NCBI RefSeq assembly: GCF_018129005.1
Contig: NZ_JAAEDL010000020.1
Coordinates: 1-64,000 of the forward strand
Direction of reading: 5' to 3'
Origin: Neoroseomonas eburnea
GTDB taxonomy: Bacteria > Pseudomonadota > Alphaproteobacteria > Acetobacterales > Acetobacteraceae
Length of the DNA: 64,000 nucleotides
How positions within the stretch are numbered: position 1 is the stretch's first letter; each line of letters opens with the position of its first letter. Under the pieces are notes generated by a model. It saw only the letters and a program-made list of their open reading frames with translations. It was not told the DNA's origin and ran no database searches. Shown piece after piece: positions 29,684-40,334 of the stretch. The position numbers were made by a program, and so were the translations under genes.

Positions 29684-31831
29684 TCACCCCGCCGCCTTGG
29701 CCTCCCGCCGCCGCCGGGTCAGCACGAACTCGGTGTAGCCGTTCGGCTGCTTCGCGCCTTCGAACACCAGGTCGCAGGCCGCCTTGAAGGCCGGCCCGTC
29801 GAAGCCCGGCGCCATCGGGACATAGGCCGGGTCGCCGGCATTCTGCCGGTCCACCACCGCGGCCATGCGCTTCATCGTCTCCATCACCTGCTCCGAGGTC
29901 ACCACCTCGTGGCGCAGCCAGTTGGCGATGTGCTGGCTGCTGATGCGCAGCGTCGCGCGATCCTCCATCAGCCCGACATCGTTGATGTCCGGCACCTTGG
30001 AGCAGCCCACGCCCTGGTCCACCCAGCGCACCACGTAGCCCAGGATGCCCTGCGCGTTGTTGTCGAGCTCCGCCTGCACATCGGCCGGCGACCAGTTGGT
30101 GTCGCGCGCGAGCGGCACGGTCAGGATGTCATCCAGCTTCGCGCGGCGGCCGCCCTTCGCCAGCTCCTCCTGCCGCGCCGCGACATCGACCTCGTGGTAG
30201 TGCAGCGCGTGCAGCGTCGCCGCGGTCGGCGAGGGCACCCAGGCGGTGTTCGCCCCCGCCTTCGGATGGCCGATCTTCTGTTCCAGCATCGCCGCCATCA
30301 TGTCGGGCATCGCCCACATGCCCTTGCCGATCTGCGCGCGCCCGCGCAGCCCGCAGATGAGGCCGACATCCACGTTCCAGTCCTCATAGGCGGAGATCCA
30401 CGCCGCCTTGCGCATGTCGTTCTTGCGCACGACCGCGCCCGCTTCCATCGAGGTGTGGATCTCGTCGCCCGTGCGGTCGAGGAAGCCGGTGTTGATGAAC
30501 ACCACCCGGTCCTTCGCCGCGGCGATGCAGGCCTTGAGGTTGACGGTGGTGCGCCGCTCCTCGTCCATGATGCCCATCTTGAGCGTCGCGCGCTTGAGGC
30601 CGAGCGCATCCTCCACGCGGGCGAACAACGCGTCCGCCCAGGCCACTTCCTCCGGCCCGTGCATCTTCGGCTTGACGATGTAGACCGACCCGGCGCGCGA
30701 GTTCATCCGCTTGCCGCGGATGTCGTGCAGCGCGATCGCGACCGTGCACATGGCGTCGAGGATGGTTTCCGGGACCTCCTCGCCGTCCAGCGTGACGGCA
30801 TCGGTCATCATGTGGTGGCCGACATTGCGCACCAGCATCACCGACCGGCCATGCAGCGTCATCGCCCCGCCGGAAGGCTTCTGGAAGATCCGGTCGGCGT
30901 TCAGCCGCCGCACCATCGTCTTCCCGTCCTTCTCGAACTCGGCCGCCAGGTCGCCCTTCATCAGGCCGAGCCAGTTGCGATAGACCCCGACCTTGTCCTC
31001 GGCGTCCACCGCGGCGACGGAATCCTCGCAGTCCTGGATGGTGGTCAGCGCCGCTTCCATCACCACGTCGCAGATTCCCGCCGCGTCCGTCCTGCCGATC
31101 GGATGCGCGCGGTCGAACTTCACCTCGATGTGCAGCCCGTTGCTGACGAAGAGCACCGCGGTCGGCGCGTGCGCCTCGCCCAGGAAGCCGACGCACTGCC
31201 CGGGCCGCGCCAGCCCGACCTTGCCGCCATCCTTCAGCGTCACTTCCAGCGCGCCCGCCTCGAGCCGGTAGGCGGTCGCATCGGCATGGCTGCCGGTGGC
31301 GAGCGGTACCGCGCGGTCGAGCACCGCGCGCGCCTTCGCGATCACCTTCGCCCCGCGCGCCGGGTCGTAGCCCTTCGCGCGCGGCCCCTCCTGCGGGATG
31401 GCGTCGGTGCCGTAGAGCGCGTCATACAGCGACCCCCAGCGCGCATTCGCCGCATTCAGCGCGTAGCGCGCGTTGGAAACCGGCACCACGAGCTGCGGCC
31501 CGGCCAGCGAGGCGATCTCCGCATCCACGTCCGTCGTGCCGACCTTCACTTCCGCCGGCTCGGGCAGGAGGTAGCCGATTTCCTTGAGGAACGCCGTGTA
31601 GGCCGCGAGGTCCACCGGCTTGGCCGGATGCGCGCGATGCCACGCGTCGATCTTCGCCTGCAGGTCGTCGCGCTTCCTCAGCAGGGCGGCATTGGCCGGC
31701 GCCATCTCGCGCAGGATCCGCTCCATCGCCTCCCAGAAGCGCGCGGGCTCGACGCCGGTGCCGGGCAGGGCCTCGGACTCCATGAACGCCTTGAGCACCG
31801 GGGCGACGACGAGACCCTTCGTTGCGGCCAT
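29684..31831 (-). CDS. glcB: malate synthase G
   Basis: Malate synthase G condenses glyoxylate and acetyl-CoA to malate in the glyoxylate and glycolate pathways. The 715 residues are close to the 723 of E. coli GlcB. Diagnostic stretches: [58 protein letters not shown] and [20 protein letters not shown], which carry the Mg/acetyl-CoA residues. The ATG at 31831 has AGGAGAG 7-9 bp upstream. No glc or isocitrate lyase genes are adjacent in the window. It is convergent with the hypothetical gene at 28742. Confidence 0.97.
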   Translation of the reverse strand: MAATKGLVVAPVLKAFMESEALPGTGVEPARFWEAMERILREMAPANAALLRKRDDLQAKIDAWHRAHPAKPVDLAAYTAFLKEIGYLLPEPAEVKVGTTDVDAEIASLAGPQLVVPVSNARYALNAANARWGSLYDALYGTDAIPQEGPRAKGYDPARGAKVIAKARAVLDRAVPLATGSHADATAYRLEAGALEVTLKDGGKVGLARPGQCVGFLGEAHAPTAVLFVSNGLHIEVKFDRAHPIGRTDAAGICDVVMEAALTTIQDCEDSVAAVDAEDKVGVYRNWLGLMKGDLAAEFEKDGKTMVRRLNADRIFQKPSGGAMTLHGRSVMLVRNVGHHMMTDAVTLDGEEVPETILDAMCTVAIALHDIRGKRMNSRAGSVYIVKPKMHGPEEVAWADALFARVEDALGLKRATLKMGIMDEERRTTVNLKACIAAAKDRVVFINTGFLDRTGDEIHTSMEAGAVVRKNDMRKAAWISAYEDWNVDVGLICGLRGRAQIGKGMWAMPDMMAAMLEQKIGHPKAGANTAWVPSPTAATLHALHYHEVDVAARQEELAKGGRRAKLDDILTVPLARDTNWSPADVQAELDNNAQGILGYVVRWVDQGVGCSKVPDINDVGLMEDRATLRISSQHIANWLRHEVVTSEQVMETMKRMAAVVDRQNAGDPAYVPMAPGFDGPAFKAACDLVFEGAKQPNGYTEFVLTRRRREAKAAG

Positions 31832-31983
31832 GACAAGCTCTCCTGAACCCGCAGCAAATCTCAACGATTGCCGATTTCCGGGGCGCTTCCTAGGCGCAAA
31901 GCCGCCCCGGGGCAAACGGGGGTTGCCCCCCGCCGCCCCCGGCGCGAGGCTGCCGGTTCTCTGTCACCGGTAAGGACTCGATC

Positions 31984-33555
31984 ATGGCCTGGACGCCGCC
32001 CCCGCATGTCTCCCAGCACTGGCAGGTGACCAAGCCGGGGGCGACGGGTCGCCGGGGCATGGTGGCGTCCCAGGCCCGTTCGGCCGCCGAGGCCGGCATC
32101 GCCATCCTCGATGAAGGCGGCACCGCGGCCGATGCCGCCGTCGCCGCCGCCTTCGCGCTTGCCGTCGTCGAACCCTGGAATTCCGGCATCGGCGGCATCG
32201 GCTTCGCCCAGGTGATGGCCCCGGGCGGTCCCGCCCAGACCTTCGACTTCGGCCCGGTCTCCCCGCATGGCCTCGACCCCTCGGCCTATCCGCTGACCGG
32301 CACGATGAAGGCCGACCTCTTCACCTGGCCCGAGGTGGTGGGCGATCGCAACATCCATGGGCCGCTCTCCTTCGTCATCCCATCCTCGGTCGCGGGCTAT
32401 GCCGAATTGCACGCCCGCCACGGCAAGCTGCCGCTCTCCGTGGTGATGGCGCCGGCCATCGCGCTGGCGAAGCGCGGCCTGGCGCAGGACTGGTTCACCA
32501 CGCTGAAGATCGCCAACAGTGCCGCAGTCCTGCGCCTCTATGAGGAAAGCGCGCGCATCTACCTGCCGAATGGCCTGCCGCCCGTGCCGCCCTATCAGGG
32601 CAGCCCCGGCTTCTTCCGCCAGGGCAAGCTCGCCGAGACGCTGGAGCGCCTGGCCCATGCCGGCCTGCGCGACTTCTACGAGGGCGAGGTCGCCGGCGAA
32701 CTGCTCGCCGACTTCCGCGACATGGGCTCGCCGATCAGCGCCTCCGACCTGGTGGGCTGCCGGACGGTGATCAAGCCGGCGCTGGAGGCCGAATGGCGCG
32801 GCAGGCGCCTGCTCCTCGCCAATGGCCTGACCGCGGCGCCGACCCTGCTGCGCGTGCTGGACGGGATGCGCGATGCGGACTTCTCCGGCGCCACGCCGTC
32901 CGCCGGCTGGTATGCGCAGCTCGCCCGCACGATGCGCGCGGCCTATGCGGAGCGTCTCGCCGGCCTCGGCGACACCGAGCCGCAGGGCGCCGATTCCTGC
33001 ACCACGCACCTGACCGTCTGCGACAAGGACGGAATGATGGTGGCGATGACGACGACGCTGCTGTCGAGCATGGGCAGCCGCGTCGTGCTGCCGCGCTCCG
33101 GCGTGCTGATGAACAACGGCGTCATGTGGTTCGACCCGCGGCCGGACAGCGCCAACGCCATCGCGCCGAACAGGCGACCGCTGTGCAACATGTGCCCGGT
33201 ACTGGCGGCGGAGGGCGACACGCCCGTCATCGCCACCGGCGCCTCCGGCGGACGGCGCATCATGGCCGCGGTCTTCCAGCTGCTGTCCTTCGTCGCCGAT
33301 TTCGGCATGGCGCCGGAGGCCGCGGGGCATCATCCGCGGCTCGACGTCTCGGGGCCGGAAGGTGTGACAGCCGACCGCCGGCTCGGCGCCGAAACCATCG
33401 CCGCCCTGGCGAGAGACGCCGAGGTGACGGAGGTGGAGCACGCCGTGCTGCCGGTGAACTTCGCCTGCCCGAACCTGATCCGCATCGGCGCCGACGGCAC
33501 GCGACAGGGCATCAGCGACGCGATGAGCCCCTGGAGCGCCGCGCTCGCGCAATGA
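31984..33555 (+). CDS. gamma-glutamyltransferase family protein lacking a signal peptide
   Basis: A 523-residue Ntn-hydrolase homologous to gamma-glutamyltranspeptidase. The autoprocessing Thr appears to be Thr340 in CTTHLTVCDKDG, the place of E. coli Thr391. GGSGG-like substrate loops are represented by ATGASGGRRIM. No signal peptide is seen (start MAWTPPPHVSQHW), so it is probably cytoplasmic, unlike periplasmic GGT. Such proteins can act on glutathione, gamma-glutamyl or oxamate-type substrates, so the true reaction is uncertain. It is divergent from malate synthase. Confidence 0.85.
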   Translation: MAWTPPPHVSQHWQVTKPGATGRRGMVASQARSAAEAGIAILDEGGTAADAAVAAAFALAVVEPWNSGIGGIGFAQVMAPGGPAQTFDFGPVSPHGLDPSAYPLTGTMKADLFTWPEVVGDRNIHGPLSFVIPSSVAGYAELHARHGKLPLSVVMAPAIALAKRGLAQDWFTTLKIANSAAVLRLYEESARIYLPNGLPPVPPYQGSPGFFRQGKLAETLERLAHAGLRDFYEGEVAGELLADFRDMGSPISASDLVGCRTVIKPALEAEWRGRRLLLANGLTAAPTLLRVLDGMRDADFSGATPSAGWYAQLARTMRAAYAERLAGLGDTEPQGADSCTTHLTVCDKDGMMVAMTTTLLSSMGSRVVLPRSGVLMNNGVMWFDPRPDSANAIAPNRRPLCNMCPVLAAEGDTPVIATGASGGRRIMAAVFQLLSFVADFGMAPEAAGHHPRLDVSGPEGVTADRRLGAETIAALARDAEVTEVEHAVLPVNFACPNLIRIGADGTRQGISDAMSPWSAALAQ

Positions 33556-33641
33556 ACGGCCGGCGCCGTGCGCGCAACACGCTTCCTTAAGCGCGCGGCG
33601 CCATTTTCCCGCTCGGTTCCGAATGGGAGAATCCGACTGTC

Positions 33642-36104
33642 ATGCGTGTGAATGAGCCTGTCATCGACCAGGAGATCGAGGTCCCGTCGGACGAGGTGCT
33701 GGTCTCACGGACCGATACGGGTGGGCGCATCGTCTTCAGCAACGCGGCCTTCACGCGCATCAGCGGGTTCGAGGAGAAGGAACTCCTCGGCGCGCCGCAC
33801 AACATCATCCGCCACCCCGACATGCCGCGGCAGGCCTTCGCCGACCTCTGGGCCACCATCAAGGCCGGGCGGCCCTGGGACGGGCTGGTCAAGAACCGCG
33901 CCAAGTCCGGCGCCTACTACTGGGTGCGCGCCAACGTCACGCCGGTGCAGGAAGGCGGCAAGGTCACCGGCTTCATTTCCATCCGCAGCCGTCCGACGAA
34001 GGCGGAGACCGCGGCCGCCGATGCGGCCTATGCGGCCATTCGCGCCGGGACCGGCCGGACCATCGGGCTGCGCGACGGCGAGCTGGTGCGCCGCGGCTGG
34101 CGCGCGCGTATCGCGGACTGGCGGGACAGCGTCGCGGTCCGCATCGGTGCCGCGGTCGCCGCCGCCGTCGTCGCGACGGTCGCGGTCGGCGCCACGTCGC
34201 TGAGCGGCATGCGGGACAGCAACGCGGCGCTGCAGGCGATGCATGAGCAGCGCATGGTGCCGGCCGCGCGCCTGGCCGAGGCGCTCGACCGGCTGCGCGA
34301 CGGCGCGACGCATCTCGCCATGCTGCCGACCGACCTGCGCGGCGGCCGGCCGGCCGCCGCGCGCGTAGCGATGATCCGGGGCTATGCCACCGACGCCGCG
34401 GCGGCGTGGGACGCCCATGCGGCGATCCCGCGCGGCGCCGAGGAAGCCGCCGCGGCCGCGCGCTTCGTGGCCGCGCGCGATGCCTGGCTGCGCGAGGGCC
34501 TGGCGCCCGCGCTGCGCCTCGCCGAGGCCGGCGACGCGGGGGGGCTGGAGGCATTGCTGCATGACCGTGCCGCGCCGCTGTTCAGGCCCGTGATCGAGGC
34601 GCTGCGCGCCGTCATCGCACAGCAGGTCGAGGCGGCGGAACGCGCCTATGCCGAGGCGCAGGAGGATTTCGCCTGGCATGCATGGGAATCGGCCGTGGTG
34701 GCGCTGCTCGGGCTGATCGCCGCGACGCTCTGCGCCTGGCTCGCCCTGCGTGCGCTGCGCCGACCGCTGCGGGAACTCGAGGCGCATTTCGTCGCCATCG
34801 CCTCGCAGGACTACGGCCGGACGATCGTGACGCCGCCGGCGCGCGAGTTCCGCCGCCTCTCCTCCCTGCTGCGCGCCCTGCGCGCGCGGCTCGCCTTCGG
34901 CGAGGCGGAGCGCATCGAGCGCGACCGCCAGGCCGCCGAGGAGCGGCGCCGCGCGATCGGCGACCTCGCCGCATCGGTCGAACGCGAGTCCCGCGGCGCG
35001 GTCGAGACGGTCGCCGCGCGCACCAGCAGCATCGCCGCCGAGACCGAGGCGATGGCCGACATCGCGGCGCGGCTGTCCGAGCGCGCCGCCGGCATGGCGG
35101 GCGTCTCCTCCGAGGCGCGCGACGCGGTCGAGGCGGTGGCGGCGGCGAGCGAGGAACTCGCCGCGTCGATCCGCGAGATCACGACGCAGGCGCTGCGCAC
35201 GGGGGAGATCACGCGCCGCGCCGTCGCCGGCGGAGGCGCCGCCGAGCAGGCGATCCACCACCTGAGCGAGACGGTCGGCCGCATCGGCGAGGTGGTGCAT
35301 TTGATCCGCGCCGTCGCCGGCCAGACCAACCTGCTGGCACTGAACGCGACGATCGAGGCCGCGCGTGCGGGCGAGGCCGGCAAGGGCTTCGCCGTGGTGG
35401 CGGGGGAGGTGAAGAACCTTGCCGGCCAGACCGCCCGCTCGACCGAGGAGATCAGCCGCCAGATCGCCGAGATCCAGGGCAGTACCGAAGCCGCCGTCGA
35501 GGCCGTGGCCGGCATCGGAAGCATGATCGGCGAGATCGCCGAGGCCGCCGGCGCCATCGCCGCGGCGATGGAGCAGCAGGCCGTCGTCACCCAGGAGATC
35601 GCGCGCAACGTGGCGCAGAGCGGCCAGGCGGTGCGGCGCATGAGCGAGGAGGCCGACACCGTCTCCTCCGCGGCGCAGGATGCCGGCGCGCGGGCGGGCA
35701 GCGTCAGCGACGCCACCGCCGCGGTGAACACGGATGTCGCGGCGCTGCAGGACAAGCTCGTCACCGTGGTGCGCGATTCCATCGCGGAGGCCGACCGCCG
35801 GCTGTCCGAGCGCGTGGTGGTGAACGCCGTCTGCCGGGTCGAGTTGCCCGGCGGCACGCAGGAAGGGCGCCTCGCCAGCGTCTCGGCGCATGATGCGCTG
35901 GTCGCCGGCGTCTCCGGCGTGCGGGAGGGACAGGCCCTGGCGCTGATCCTGCCTGGTCAGGACGGGTTGCGGGTCCGTGGCATGGTCCATGCGCTGAGCC
36001 TGAACGGCATCCAGATCGAGATCGATGCGGCGGATGCCGGCTCGGTCTGGCAGGCGGCGGTCGCCGCGCTGCGGCGCACCACCGCCGCGCGGGAAGCCGC
36101 GTGA
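33642..36104 (+). CDS. PAS-containing methyl-accepting chemotaxis protein with C-terminal PilZ-like domain
   Basis: An 820-residue receptor. Order: Aer-like PAS (about 17-115, [25 protein letters not shown]), transmembrane helix about 163-187, periplasmic-size loop, second helix about 349-371, a linker in the HAMP position, and the MCP signalling domain with its hairpin tip near 559-593 ([19 protein letters not shown]). A C-terminal PilZ-like domain spans about 715-808. Its first motif RLSER fits the c-di-GMP RxxxR, but the second, normally D/NxSxxG, reads SVSAHDA. Binding may therefore be lost. No che genes are adjacent. A stand-alone PilZ gene follows 122 bp downstream. Confidence 0.88.
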   Translation: MRVNEPVIDQEIEVPSDEVLVSRTDTGGRIVFSNAAFTRISGFEEKELLGAPHNIIRHPDMPRQAFADLWATIKAGRPWDGLVKNRAKSGAYYWVRANVTPVQEGGKVTGFISIRSRPTKAETAAADAAYAAIRAGTGRTIGLRDGELVRRGWRARIADWRDSVAVRIGAAVAAAVVATVAVGATSLSGMRDSNAALQAMHEQRMVPAARLAEALDRLRDGATHLAMLPTDLRGGRPAAARVAMIRGYATDAAAAWDAHAAIPRGAEEAAAAARFVAARDAWLREGLAPALRLAEAGDAGGLEALLHDRAAPLFRPVIEALRAVIAQQVEAAERAYAEAQEDFAWHAWESAVVALLGLIAATLCAWLALRALRRPLRELEAHFVAIASQDYGRTIVTPPAREFRRLSSLLRALRARLAFGEAERIERDRQAAEERRRAIGDLAASVERESRGAVETVAARTSSIAAETEAMADIAARLSERAAGMAGVSSEARDAVEAVAAASEELAASIREITTQALRTGEITRRAVAGGGAAEQAIHHLSETVGRIGEVVHLIRAVAGQTNLLALNATIEAARAGEAGKGFAVVAGEVKNLAGQTARSTEEISRQIAEIQGSTEAAVEAVAGIGSMIGEIAEAAGAIAAAMEQQAVVTQEIARNVAQSGQAVRRMSEEADTVSSAAQDAGARAGSVSDATAAVNTDVAALQDKLVTVVRDSIAEADRRLSERVVVNAVCRVELPGGTQEGRLASVSAHDALVAGVSGVREGQALALILPGQDGLRVRGMVHALSLNGIQIEIDAADAGSVWQAAVAALRRTTAAREAA

Positions 36105-36226
36105 TGCGCCGCTGAACGCGCGAGACCGTGTTCGCGGAATCGACGAAGTGCGCGCAGCGGGAACCGCTTCGATGCTATCATTCCGTCCGCGCCTCAATAA
36201 ATGGAGGGCCGGATTGGAGGGAGGGC

Positions 36227-36574
36227 ATGTCCGCGAACGACACGCCGGCATCCGCGGATTTCGAGACCATCGCCGCTGCCCTCGATGAGCGGCGCGACGG
36301 GCCGCGATTCCCATTGCGTGAGGACTGCCTCGTCGCGATCGGCCCGCATGTGCAGGAGGCCTTCGTGCGCGATGTCTCGGCCGGTGGCGCGATGCTGCAC
36401 GGGGTGCGCGGCGTGATCGCCGGCGACCTGGTGCGCATCCGGCTGCAGCGCCTGCCGGAGCGGCCGATCCTCGCCCGCATCCGCGGCATCAGCCTGATCG
36501 GCGTGCATCTCTCGATCGAGGGCGACCAGGAGCGGGCGGTGTGGCGCGAAGCGCTGAAGGATGTGCTCGGCTGA
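36227..36574 (+). CDS. single-domain PilZ protein
   Basis: A 115-residue PilZ-domain protein, a likely cyclic-di-GMP receptor. Both motifs are complete: RDGPR (RxxxR, in ERRDGPRFPLRE) and DVSAGG (DxSxxG) after about 30 residues. The ATG at 36227 has GGAGGGAGG directly upstream (36215-36224). It follows the PAS-MCP-PilZ gene on the same strand, so the two may act together in controlling motility or surface behaviour. A family-B repeat begins 15 bp after the stop. Confidence 0.82.
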   Translation: MSANDTPASADFETIAAALDERRDGPRFPLREDCLVAIGPHVQEAFVRDVSAGGAMLHGVRGVIAGDLVRIRLQRLPERPILARIRGISLIGVHLSIEGDQERAVWREALKDVLG

Positions 36575-36589
36575 CGCGGACCGTTCCCC

Positions 36590-36720
36590 GGAGGTCGGGG
36601 GGGAGGAGAACCTCCCCCGATCCACATCCCTTCCTTGTCCTCTGGGAACTGACCTCGGAGGCCAGTCTCCGGGTGCCAAGGAAGGTCGGGGGGGAACTTC
36701 CCTTCCCCCCCCCCGGCCTT
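36590..36720 (+). repeat. family-B structured repeat, copy 2
   Basis: It carries the same three parts as copies at 5346 and 42541: an initial GGGGGGAGGAGAACCTCCCCC hairpin; a central arm CCTTCCTTGTCCTCTGGGAACTGAC against GCCAGTCTCCGGGTGCCAAGGAAGG; and a final GGGGGGAAC..CCCCCC hairpin. It lies between convergent genes. Confidence 0.8.
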
Positions 36721-36728
36721 TGTTCTAC

Positions 36729-37655
36729 TCAGAAACCGCTTGAAACGTTCGGCGCCGCCATCCCCGCCTGCTGCGCGCACCACCTCGCCACCTCCTCGTG
36801 CGTGCCGAACCACACGCCCGGCGTGCCTTTCATGTATTGCACCAGCCGGTCCAGCAGGGCGATGCGGCTGCGGTGCCCGATGACGTGCGGGTGCATGGTC
36901 AGCAGGAACAGCCCTCCTTCGGCGAGTGCGCCTTCGAATTCCGCACGGAAGATCTCCTCGACCGCCGAAGGCGGCGTATAGGGCCTCAGCGCCGAGAAAC
37001 GCACCATGTTGAAGTACACGGCGTCGTCCCGGATCCATTCCGGCGGCAGCTCCACGATGCCGGTCGCTTCGCCCTGGACTTCCAGCTCATAGGGATCGTC
37101 GTCGGCCATCAGCGAGGAATCGTAGAGCAGGCCGAGTTCCCGGATGATGTCCATGGTATCCACGGAGAAGTCCCAGGACGCCGTGCGGATGCCAACGGGC
37201 CGCCGGCCGGCGATCTTCTCCAGCGTGTCGGCGGAGCGGAGCGTCAGGTCCCGCTCGACGCCGGGCGGAAGCTGGGTGTTGGCCTCGTGGATCCAGGAAT
37301 GGATGCCGATCTCGTTGCCCTCGGCGGCGACCGCGCGCACCTCCTCCGGGTGCAGCAGCGCCGAGACGGCGGGATAGAAGAAGGAGGCGCGCACGCCGTG
37401 GCGGTCGAGCAGCGCGCGGATGCGCTTCACGCCCTGCCGGTTGCCGTACTGCCCCTGGCTGATGCGCATCGGGCTTTCGTCCGCGTCGCGCAGCGGGATG
37501 GTCTCGTGGTCCGCGTCGAAGGAGAGCGCGACGGCGCAGCGCGCGCCGCCCGGCCAGGATGCCGGCGCCAGCGACCGCCCGGCGCGCGCGCGCCCGACGA
37601 TGCGCCGCCATTCCGGCTCGCTCCAGTCCCAGGGCTTTGCCTTGCCGTCGCTCAT
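36729..37655 (-). CDS. polysaccharide deacetylase (CE4) family protein, PuuE/HpPgdA-like
   Basis: A 308-residue CE4-fold hydrolase without a signal peptide. The metal-site pattern is ALSFDADHET (Asp in the first motif) and GNEIGIHSWIHE (HSxxxH). The C-terminal FLLTMHPHVIGHRSR gives the last catalytic His. Cytoplasmic CE4 members include PuuE allantoinase and HpPgdA-like enzymes that act on small amides rather than on cell-wall glycans, which fits the lack of export signal. It is divergent from a RutA-type monooxygenase (75-bp gap), suggesting joint use in N-heterocycle breakdown; that is inference. GGGGAGA lies upstream of ATG 37655. Confidence 0.8.
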   Translation of the reverse strand: MSDGKAKPWDWSEPEWRRIVGRARAGRSLAPASWPGGARCAVALSFDADHETIPLRDADESPMRISQGQYGNRQGVKRIRALLDRHGVRASFFYPAVSALLHPEEVRAVAAEGNEIGIHSWIHEANTQLPPGVERDLTLRSADTLEKIAGRRPVGIRTASWDFSVDTMDIIRELGLLYDSSLMADDDPYELEVQGEATGIVELPPEWIRDDAVYFNMVRFSALRPYTPPSAVEEIFRAEFEGALAEGGLFLLTMHPHVIGHRSRIALLDRLVQYMKGTPGVWFGTHEEVARWCAQQAGMAAPNVSSGF

Positions 37656-37730
37656 CGGTGATCTCCCCGCAACCGTCGGTGGCACGGTACTTGCGGTATC
37701 CGCGCGGTCAACAGGCCCCGGGGGACCGAG

Positions 37731-38816
37731 ATGGACATCGGCGTCTTCATCCCGATCAACAACAATGGCTGGCTGATCTCCGCCACCTCGCCGCAATACA
37801 TGCCGAGCTTCGAGCTCAACAAGGCGGTGGTGCAGAAGGCGGAGGGCTACGGCTTCGACTTCGCCCTCTCGATGATCAAGCTGCACGGCTTCGGGGGGAA
37901 GACGGAGTTCTGGGACCACGGGCTCGAAAGCTTCACGCTGATGGCGGGCCTCGCCTCTGTCACGAGCCGCATCAAGCTCTTCGCCTCCACCGCCGTGCTG
38001 ACCCTGCCGCCGGCGATGGTCGCGCGCATGACGAGCACGATCGACAGCATCTCCGGCGGCCGCTTCGGCGTGAACATCGTCTCGGGCTGGCACAAGGTCG
38101 AATACAGCCAGATGGGGCTGTGGCCGGGTGACCACCATTTCGGCAGGCGCTACGACTACAGCACGGAATATGTGCGCATCCTGCGCGAGCTGTGGGAGAC
38201 CGGGATCTCCGACTTCAAGGGCGAGTATTTCCAGATGGACCGGTGCATGCTGAGTCCCCGCCCGAAATCGCCGATCAAGGTGGTCGCCGCCGGCCAGTCC
38301 GACCGCGGCATGGAATTCGCGGCCGAGCTCTGCGACTACAATTTCTGCCTCGGCGAGGGCGTGAACGAGCCGACCAGGGCGGCCTCCGTCCCCGCCCGCG
38401 TGCTCGAGGCCGGGAAGAGGACCGGCCGCGATCTCGGCGCCTACATGCTCTACATGGTGATCGCCGAGGAGACCGACGCCGCGGCGATGGCGAAATGGGA
38501 CCTCTACAACCAGGGCGCCGACAAGGAGGCGCTGGCCCATCTGCTCGGCAAGGCGGCGGAGGACACGACGGCGGCGGACACATCGATGGCCGCGGCGGTG
38601 CTGCGTTCGCCCTCGCCGATCAACTTCAACATGGGCACGCTGGTGGGCTCCTACGCGAATGTCGCGAAGATGCTCGACGAGGTCGCCTCGATGCCCGGGG
38701 TGAAGGGCATCATGCTGACCTTCGACGATTTCCTCGAAGGGCTCGACAAGTTCGGCGCGCATATCCAGCCGCTGATGGCGTGCCGCAAGGACCGGCTGCC
38801 CCTGGCTGCGGAATGA
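37731..38816 (+). CDS. RutA-type FMN-dependent pyrimidine monooxygenase
   Basis: A 361-residue class C (LLM-type) flavin monooxygenase. It is very close to E. coli RutA along most of its length; shared stretches include [48 protein letters not shown] and [10 protein letters not shown]. RutA opens the uracil ring using reduced FMN and O2. No rutB-F genes are nearby, including the flavin reductase RutF, so the partner reductase is elsewhere or the substrate differs. It is followed by an amidase 80 bp downstream. Start ATG 37731. Confidence 0.85.
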   Translation: MDIGVFIPINNNGWLISATSPQYMPSFELNKAVVQKAEGYGFDFALSMIKLHGFGGKTEFWDHGLESFTLMAGLASVTSRIKLFASTAVLTLPPAMVARMTSTIDSISGGRFGVNIVSGWHKVEYSQMGLWPGDHHFGRRYDYSTEYVRILRELWETGISDFKGEYFQMDRCMLSPRPKSPIKVVAAGQSDRGMEFAAELCDYNFCLGEGVNEPTRAASVPARVLEAGKRTGRDLGAYMLYMVIAEETDAAAMAKWDLYNQGADKEALAHLLGKAAEDTTAADTSMAAAVLRSPSPINFNMGTLVGSYANVAKMLDEVASMPGVKGIMLTFDDFLEGLDKFGAHIQPLMACRKDRLPLAAE

Positions 38817-38895
38817 TCGGCGACTCCGCCTGACTTGAACGGCGCGGGCCGGGGGGACATGGTGCCCCCATGTGCACCTTCGTCCCGCGCTCGGC

Positions 38896-40323
38896 ATGAG
38901 CGACACCGACCCCGCCCAGATGTCCGCCGAGACGCTGCTCGGCCTCTACGCCCGCCGTGCCCTCTCGCCGGTCGAGGCGCTGAAGGCCGTGATGGAGCGC
39001 GTCGCCCGCCACAATCCCTGGGTCAACGCCTTCGCGGCGATGAACCCGCGCGCCCTGCAGGCCGCCGGCGAAAGCGAGGCACGCTGGGCCGCCGGGCGCC
39101 CGATCGGGCCGCTGGACGGGGTGCCGGCCACGGTGAAGGACCTGCTGAACCTCGCGGGCTTCCCGACGCGGCGCGGCAGCCGCGTGACCGACACCACGCC
39201 CGCCACCGAGGACGCGCCCGCGGTCATGGGGCTCAAGGAATCGGGCGCCGTCATCCTCGGCAAGACGACGACGACCGAATTCGGCTGGAAGTCCCCCGGC
39301 GATTGCCCGCTCCACGGCATCACGCGCAACCCGTGGAATCCGCGGCGCACCGTGGGCGGGTCCTCCTCCGGCGCCGGCGCGGCCGGTGCCGCCTGCTTCG
39401 GCCCGCTGCACATCGGCACGGATGCCGGCGGGTCGATCCGCATCCCGGCCGCCTTCTGCGGCCTGGTCGGCGTGAAGCCCAGCTTCGGGCGCATCCCGCA
39501 ATGGCCGCTCGGGGCCTTCGGCCATGTGGCGGTGGCGGGGCCGATGACGCGCACGGTGCGCGACGCGGCGCTGATGTTCTCGGCCATGGCGCGCTTCGAC
39601 CTGCGCGACCCCTATTGCCTGCCGGAGGAAGCGCGCGACTGGCGGCAGGGGATCGAGGACGGCGTCGCCGGCCTGCGCGTCGCCGTCGTGCGCCGCATGG
39701 GCTTCGAGCCGCCGCTCGATGCCGATGGCGAGGCCGTCCTCGCCGGCGCTGCGCAGATGCTCGCCGAGCAGGGCGCCATCGTCGAGGAGGCCGACCCCGG
39801 CCTGCCCGACACGCGCGCGATCTTCGGGCGCGTCTGGGGCGTCGCGCTGTCCCGCGTCGTCGCCACCATCCCGGAGGAGAAGCGCGAACTGCTCGATGCC
39901 GGCATGCTCGAAGTGGCGCAGAAGGAAGGCGGCATGTCGGCGGTGGACTACCTGGCCGCGGAAGCCATGCGCCTGGAAGCCGCCCACGCCATGGCGCGCT
40001 TCCACCAGAGCTACGACCTGGTGCTGACCGCCTGCACGCCGACCGCCGCCTTCGCCGCCGACCAGCCGACGATCAGGCCGACCGAGGCGCTGTGGCGCGA
40101 CTGGGCGCCCTGGACCTTCGCCTTCAACCTGACGCGCCAGCCGGCGATCTCCGTGCCGGTGGCGCTGGATGGCGAAGGCATGCCGCGCGCGGTCCAGGTG
40201 GTGGCCGCGCTCTATCGCGACGACCTCGCCTTCCGTGGCGCGCGGGCGCTGGAGCGCGCGGCGACGCTGCCCCTGGCCGAGCCGGCCGAGGCCGGCCTGA
40301 TGACCGCGGCACAGCAGTGCTGA
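38896..40323 (+). CDS. amidase-signature family hydrolase
   Basis: A 475-residue amidase with the Ser-cisSer-Lys triad visible: Lys81 in VPATVKDL, cis-Ser156 in TVGGSSSGAG, and nucleophile Ser180 in GTDAGGSIRIP. It hydrolyses an amide or a ring-opened ureido compound; the substrate is unknown. It lies downstream of the RutA-like gene and just upstream of the YjdM-like and FAH-family genes (11- and 13-bp gaps), so probably one transcript. An in-frame start at 38872 is possible, but ATG 38896 gives the usual short N-terminus. There is no signal peptide. Confidence 0.88.
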   Translation: MSDTDPAQMSAETLLGLYARRALSPVEALKAVMERVARHNPWVNAFAAMNPRALQAAGESEARWAAGRPIGPLDGVPATVKDLLNLAGFPTRRGSRVTDTTPATEDAPAVMGLKESGAVILGKTTTTEFGWKSPGDCPLHGITRNPWNPRRTVGGSSSGAGAAGAACFGPLHIGTDAGGSIRIPAAFCGLVGVKPSFGRIPQWPLGAFGHVAVAGPMTRTVRDAALMFSAMARFDLRDPYCLPEEARDWRQGIEDGVAGLRVAVVRRMGFEPPLDADGEAVLAGAAQMLAEQGAIVEEADPGLPDTRAIFGRVWGVALSRVVATIPEEKRELLDAGMLEVAQKEGGMSAVDYLAAEAMRLEAAHAMARFHQSYDLVLTACTPTAAFAADQPTIRPTEALWRDWAPWTFAFNLTRQPAISVPVALDGEGMPRAVQVVAALYRDDLAFRGARALERAATLPLAEPAEAGLMTAAQQC

Positions 40324-40334
40324 AGGGGCCCGAC

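Noticed and set aside
33705..36314. Open frame of 869 codons on the minus strand
   Set aside because: It is antisense to the chemotaxis receptor, with no recognisable domain and a composition dictated by the opposite gene's codon use.
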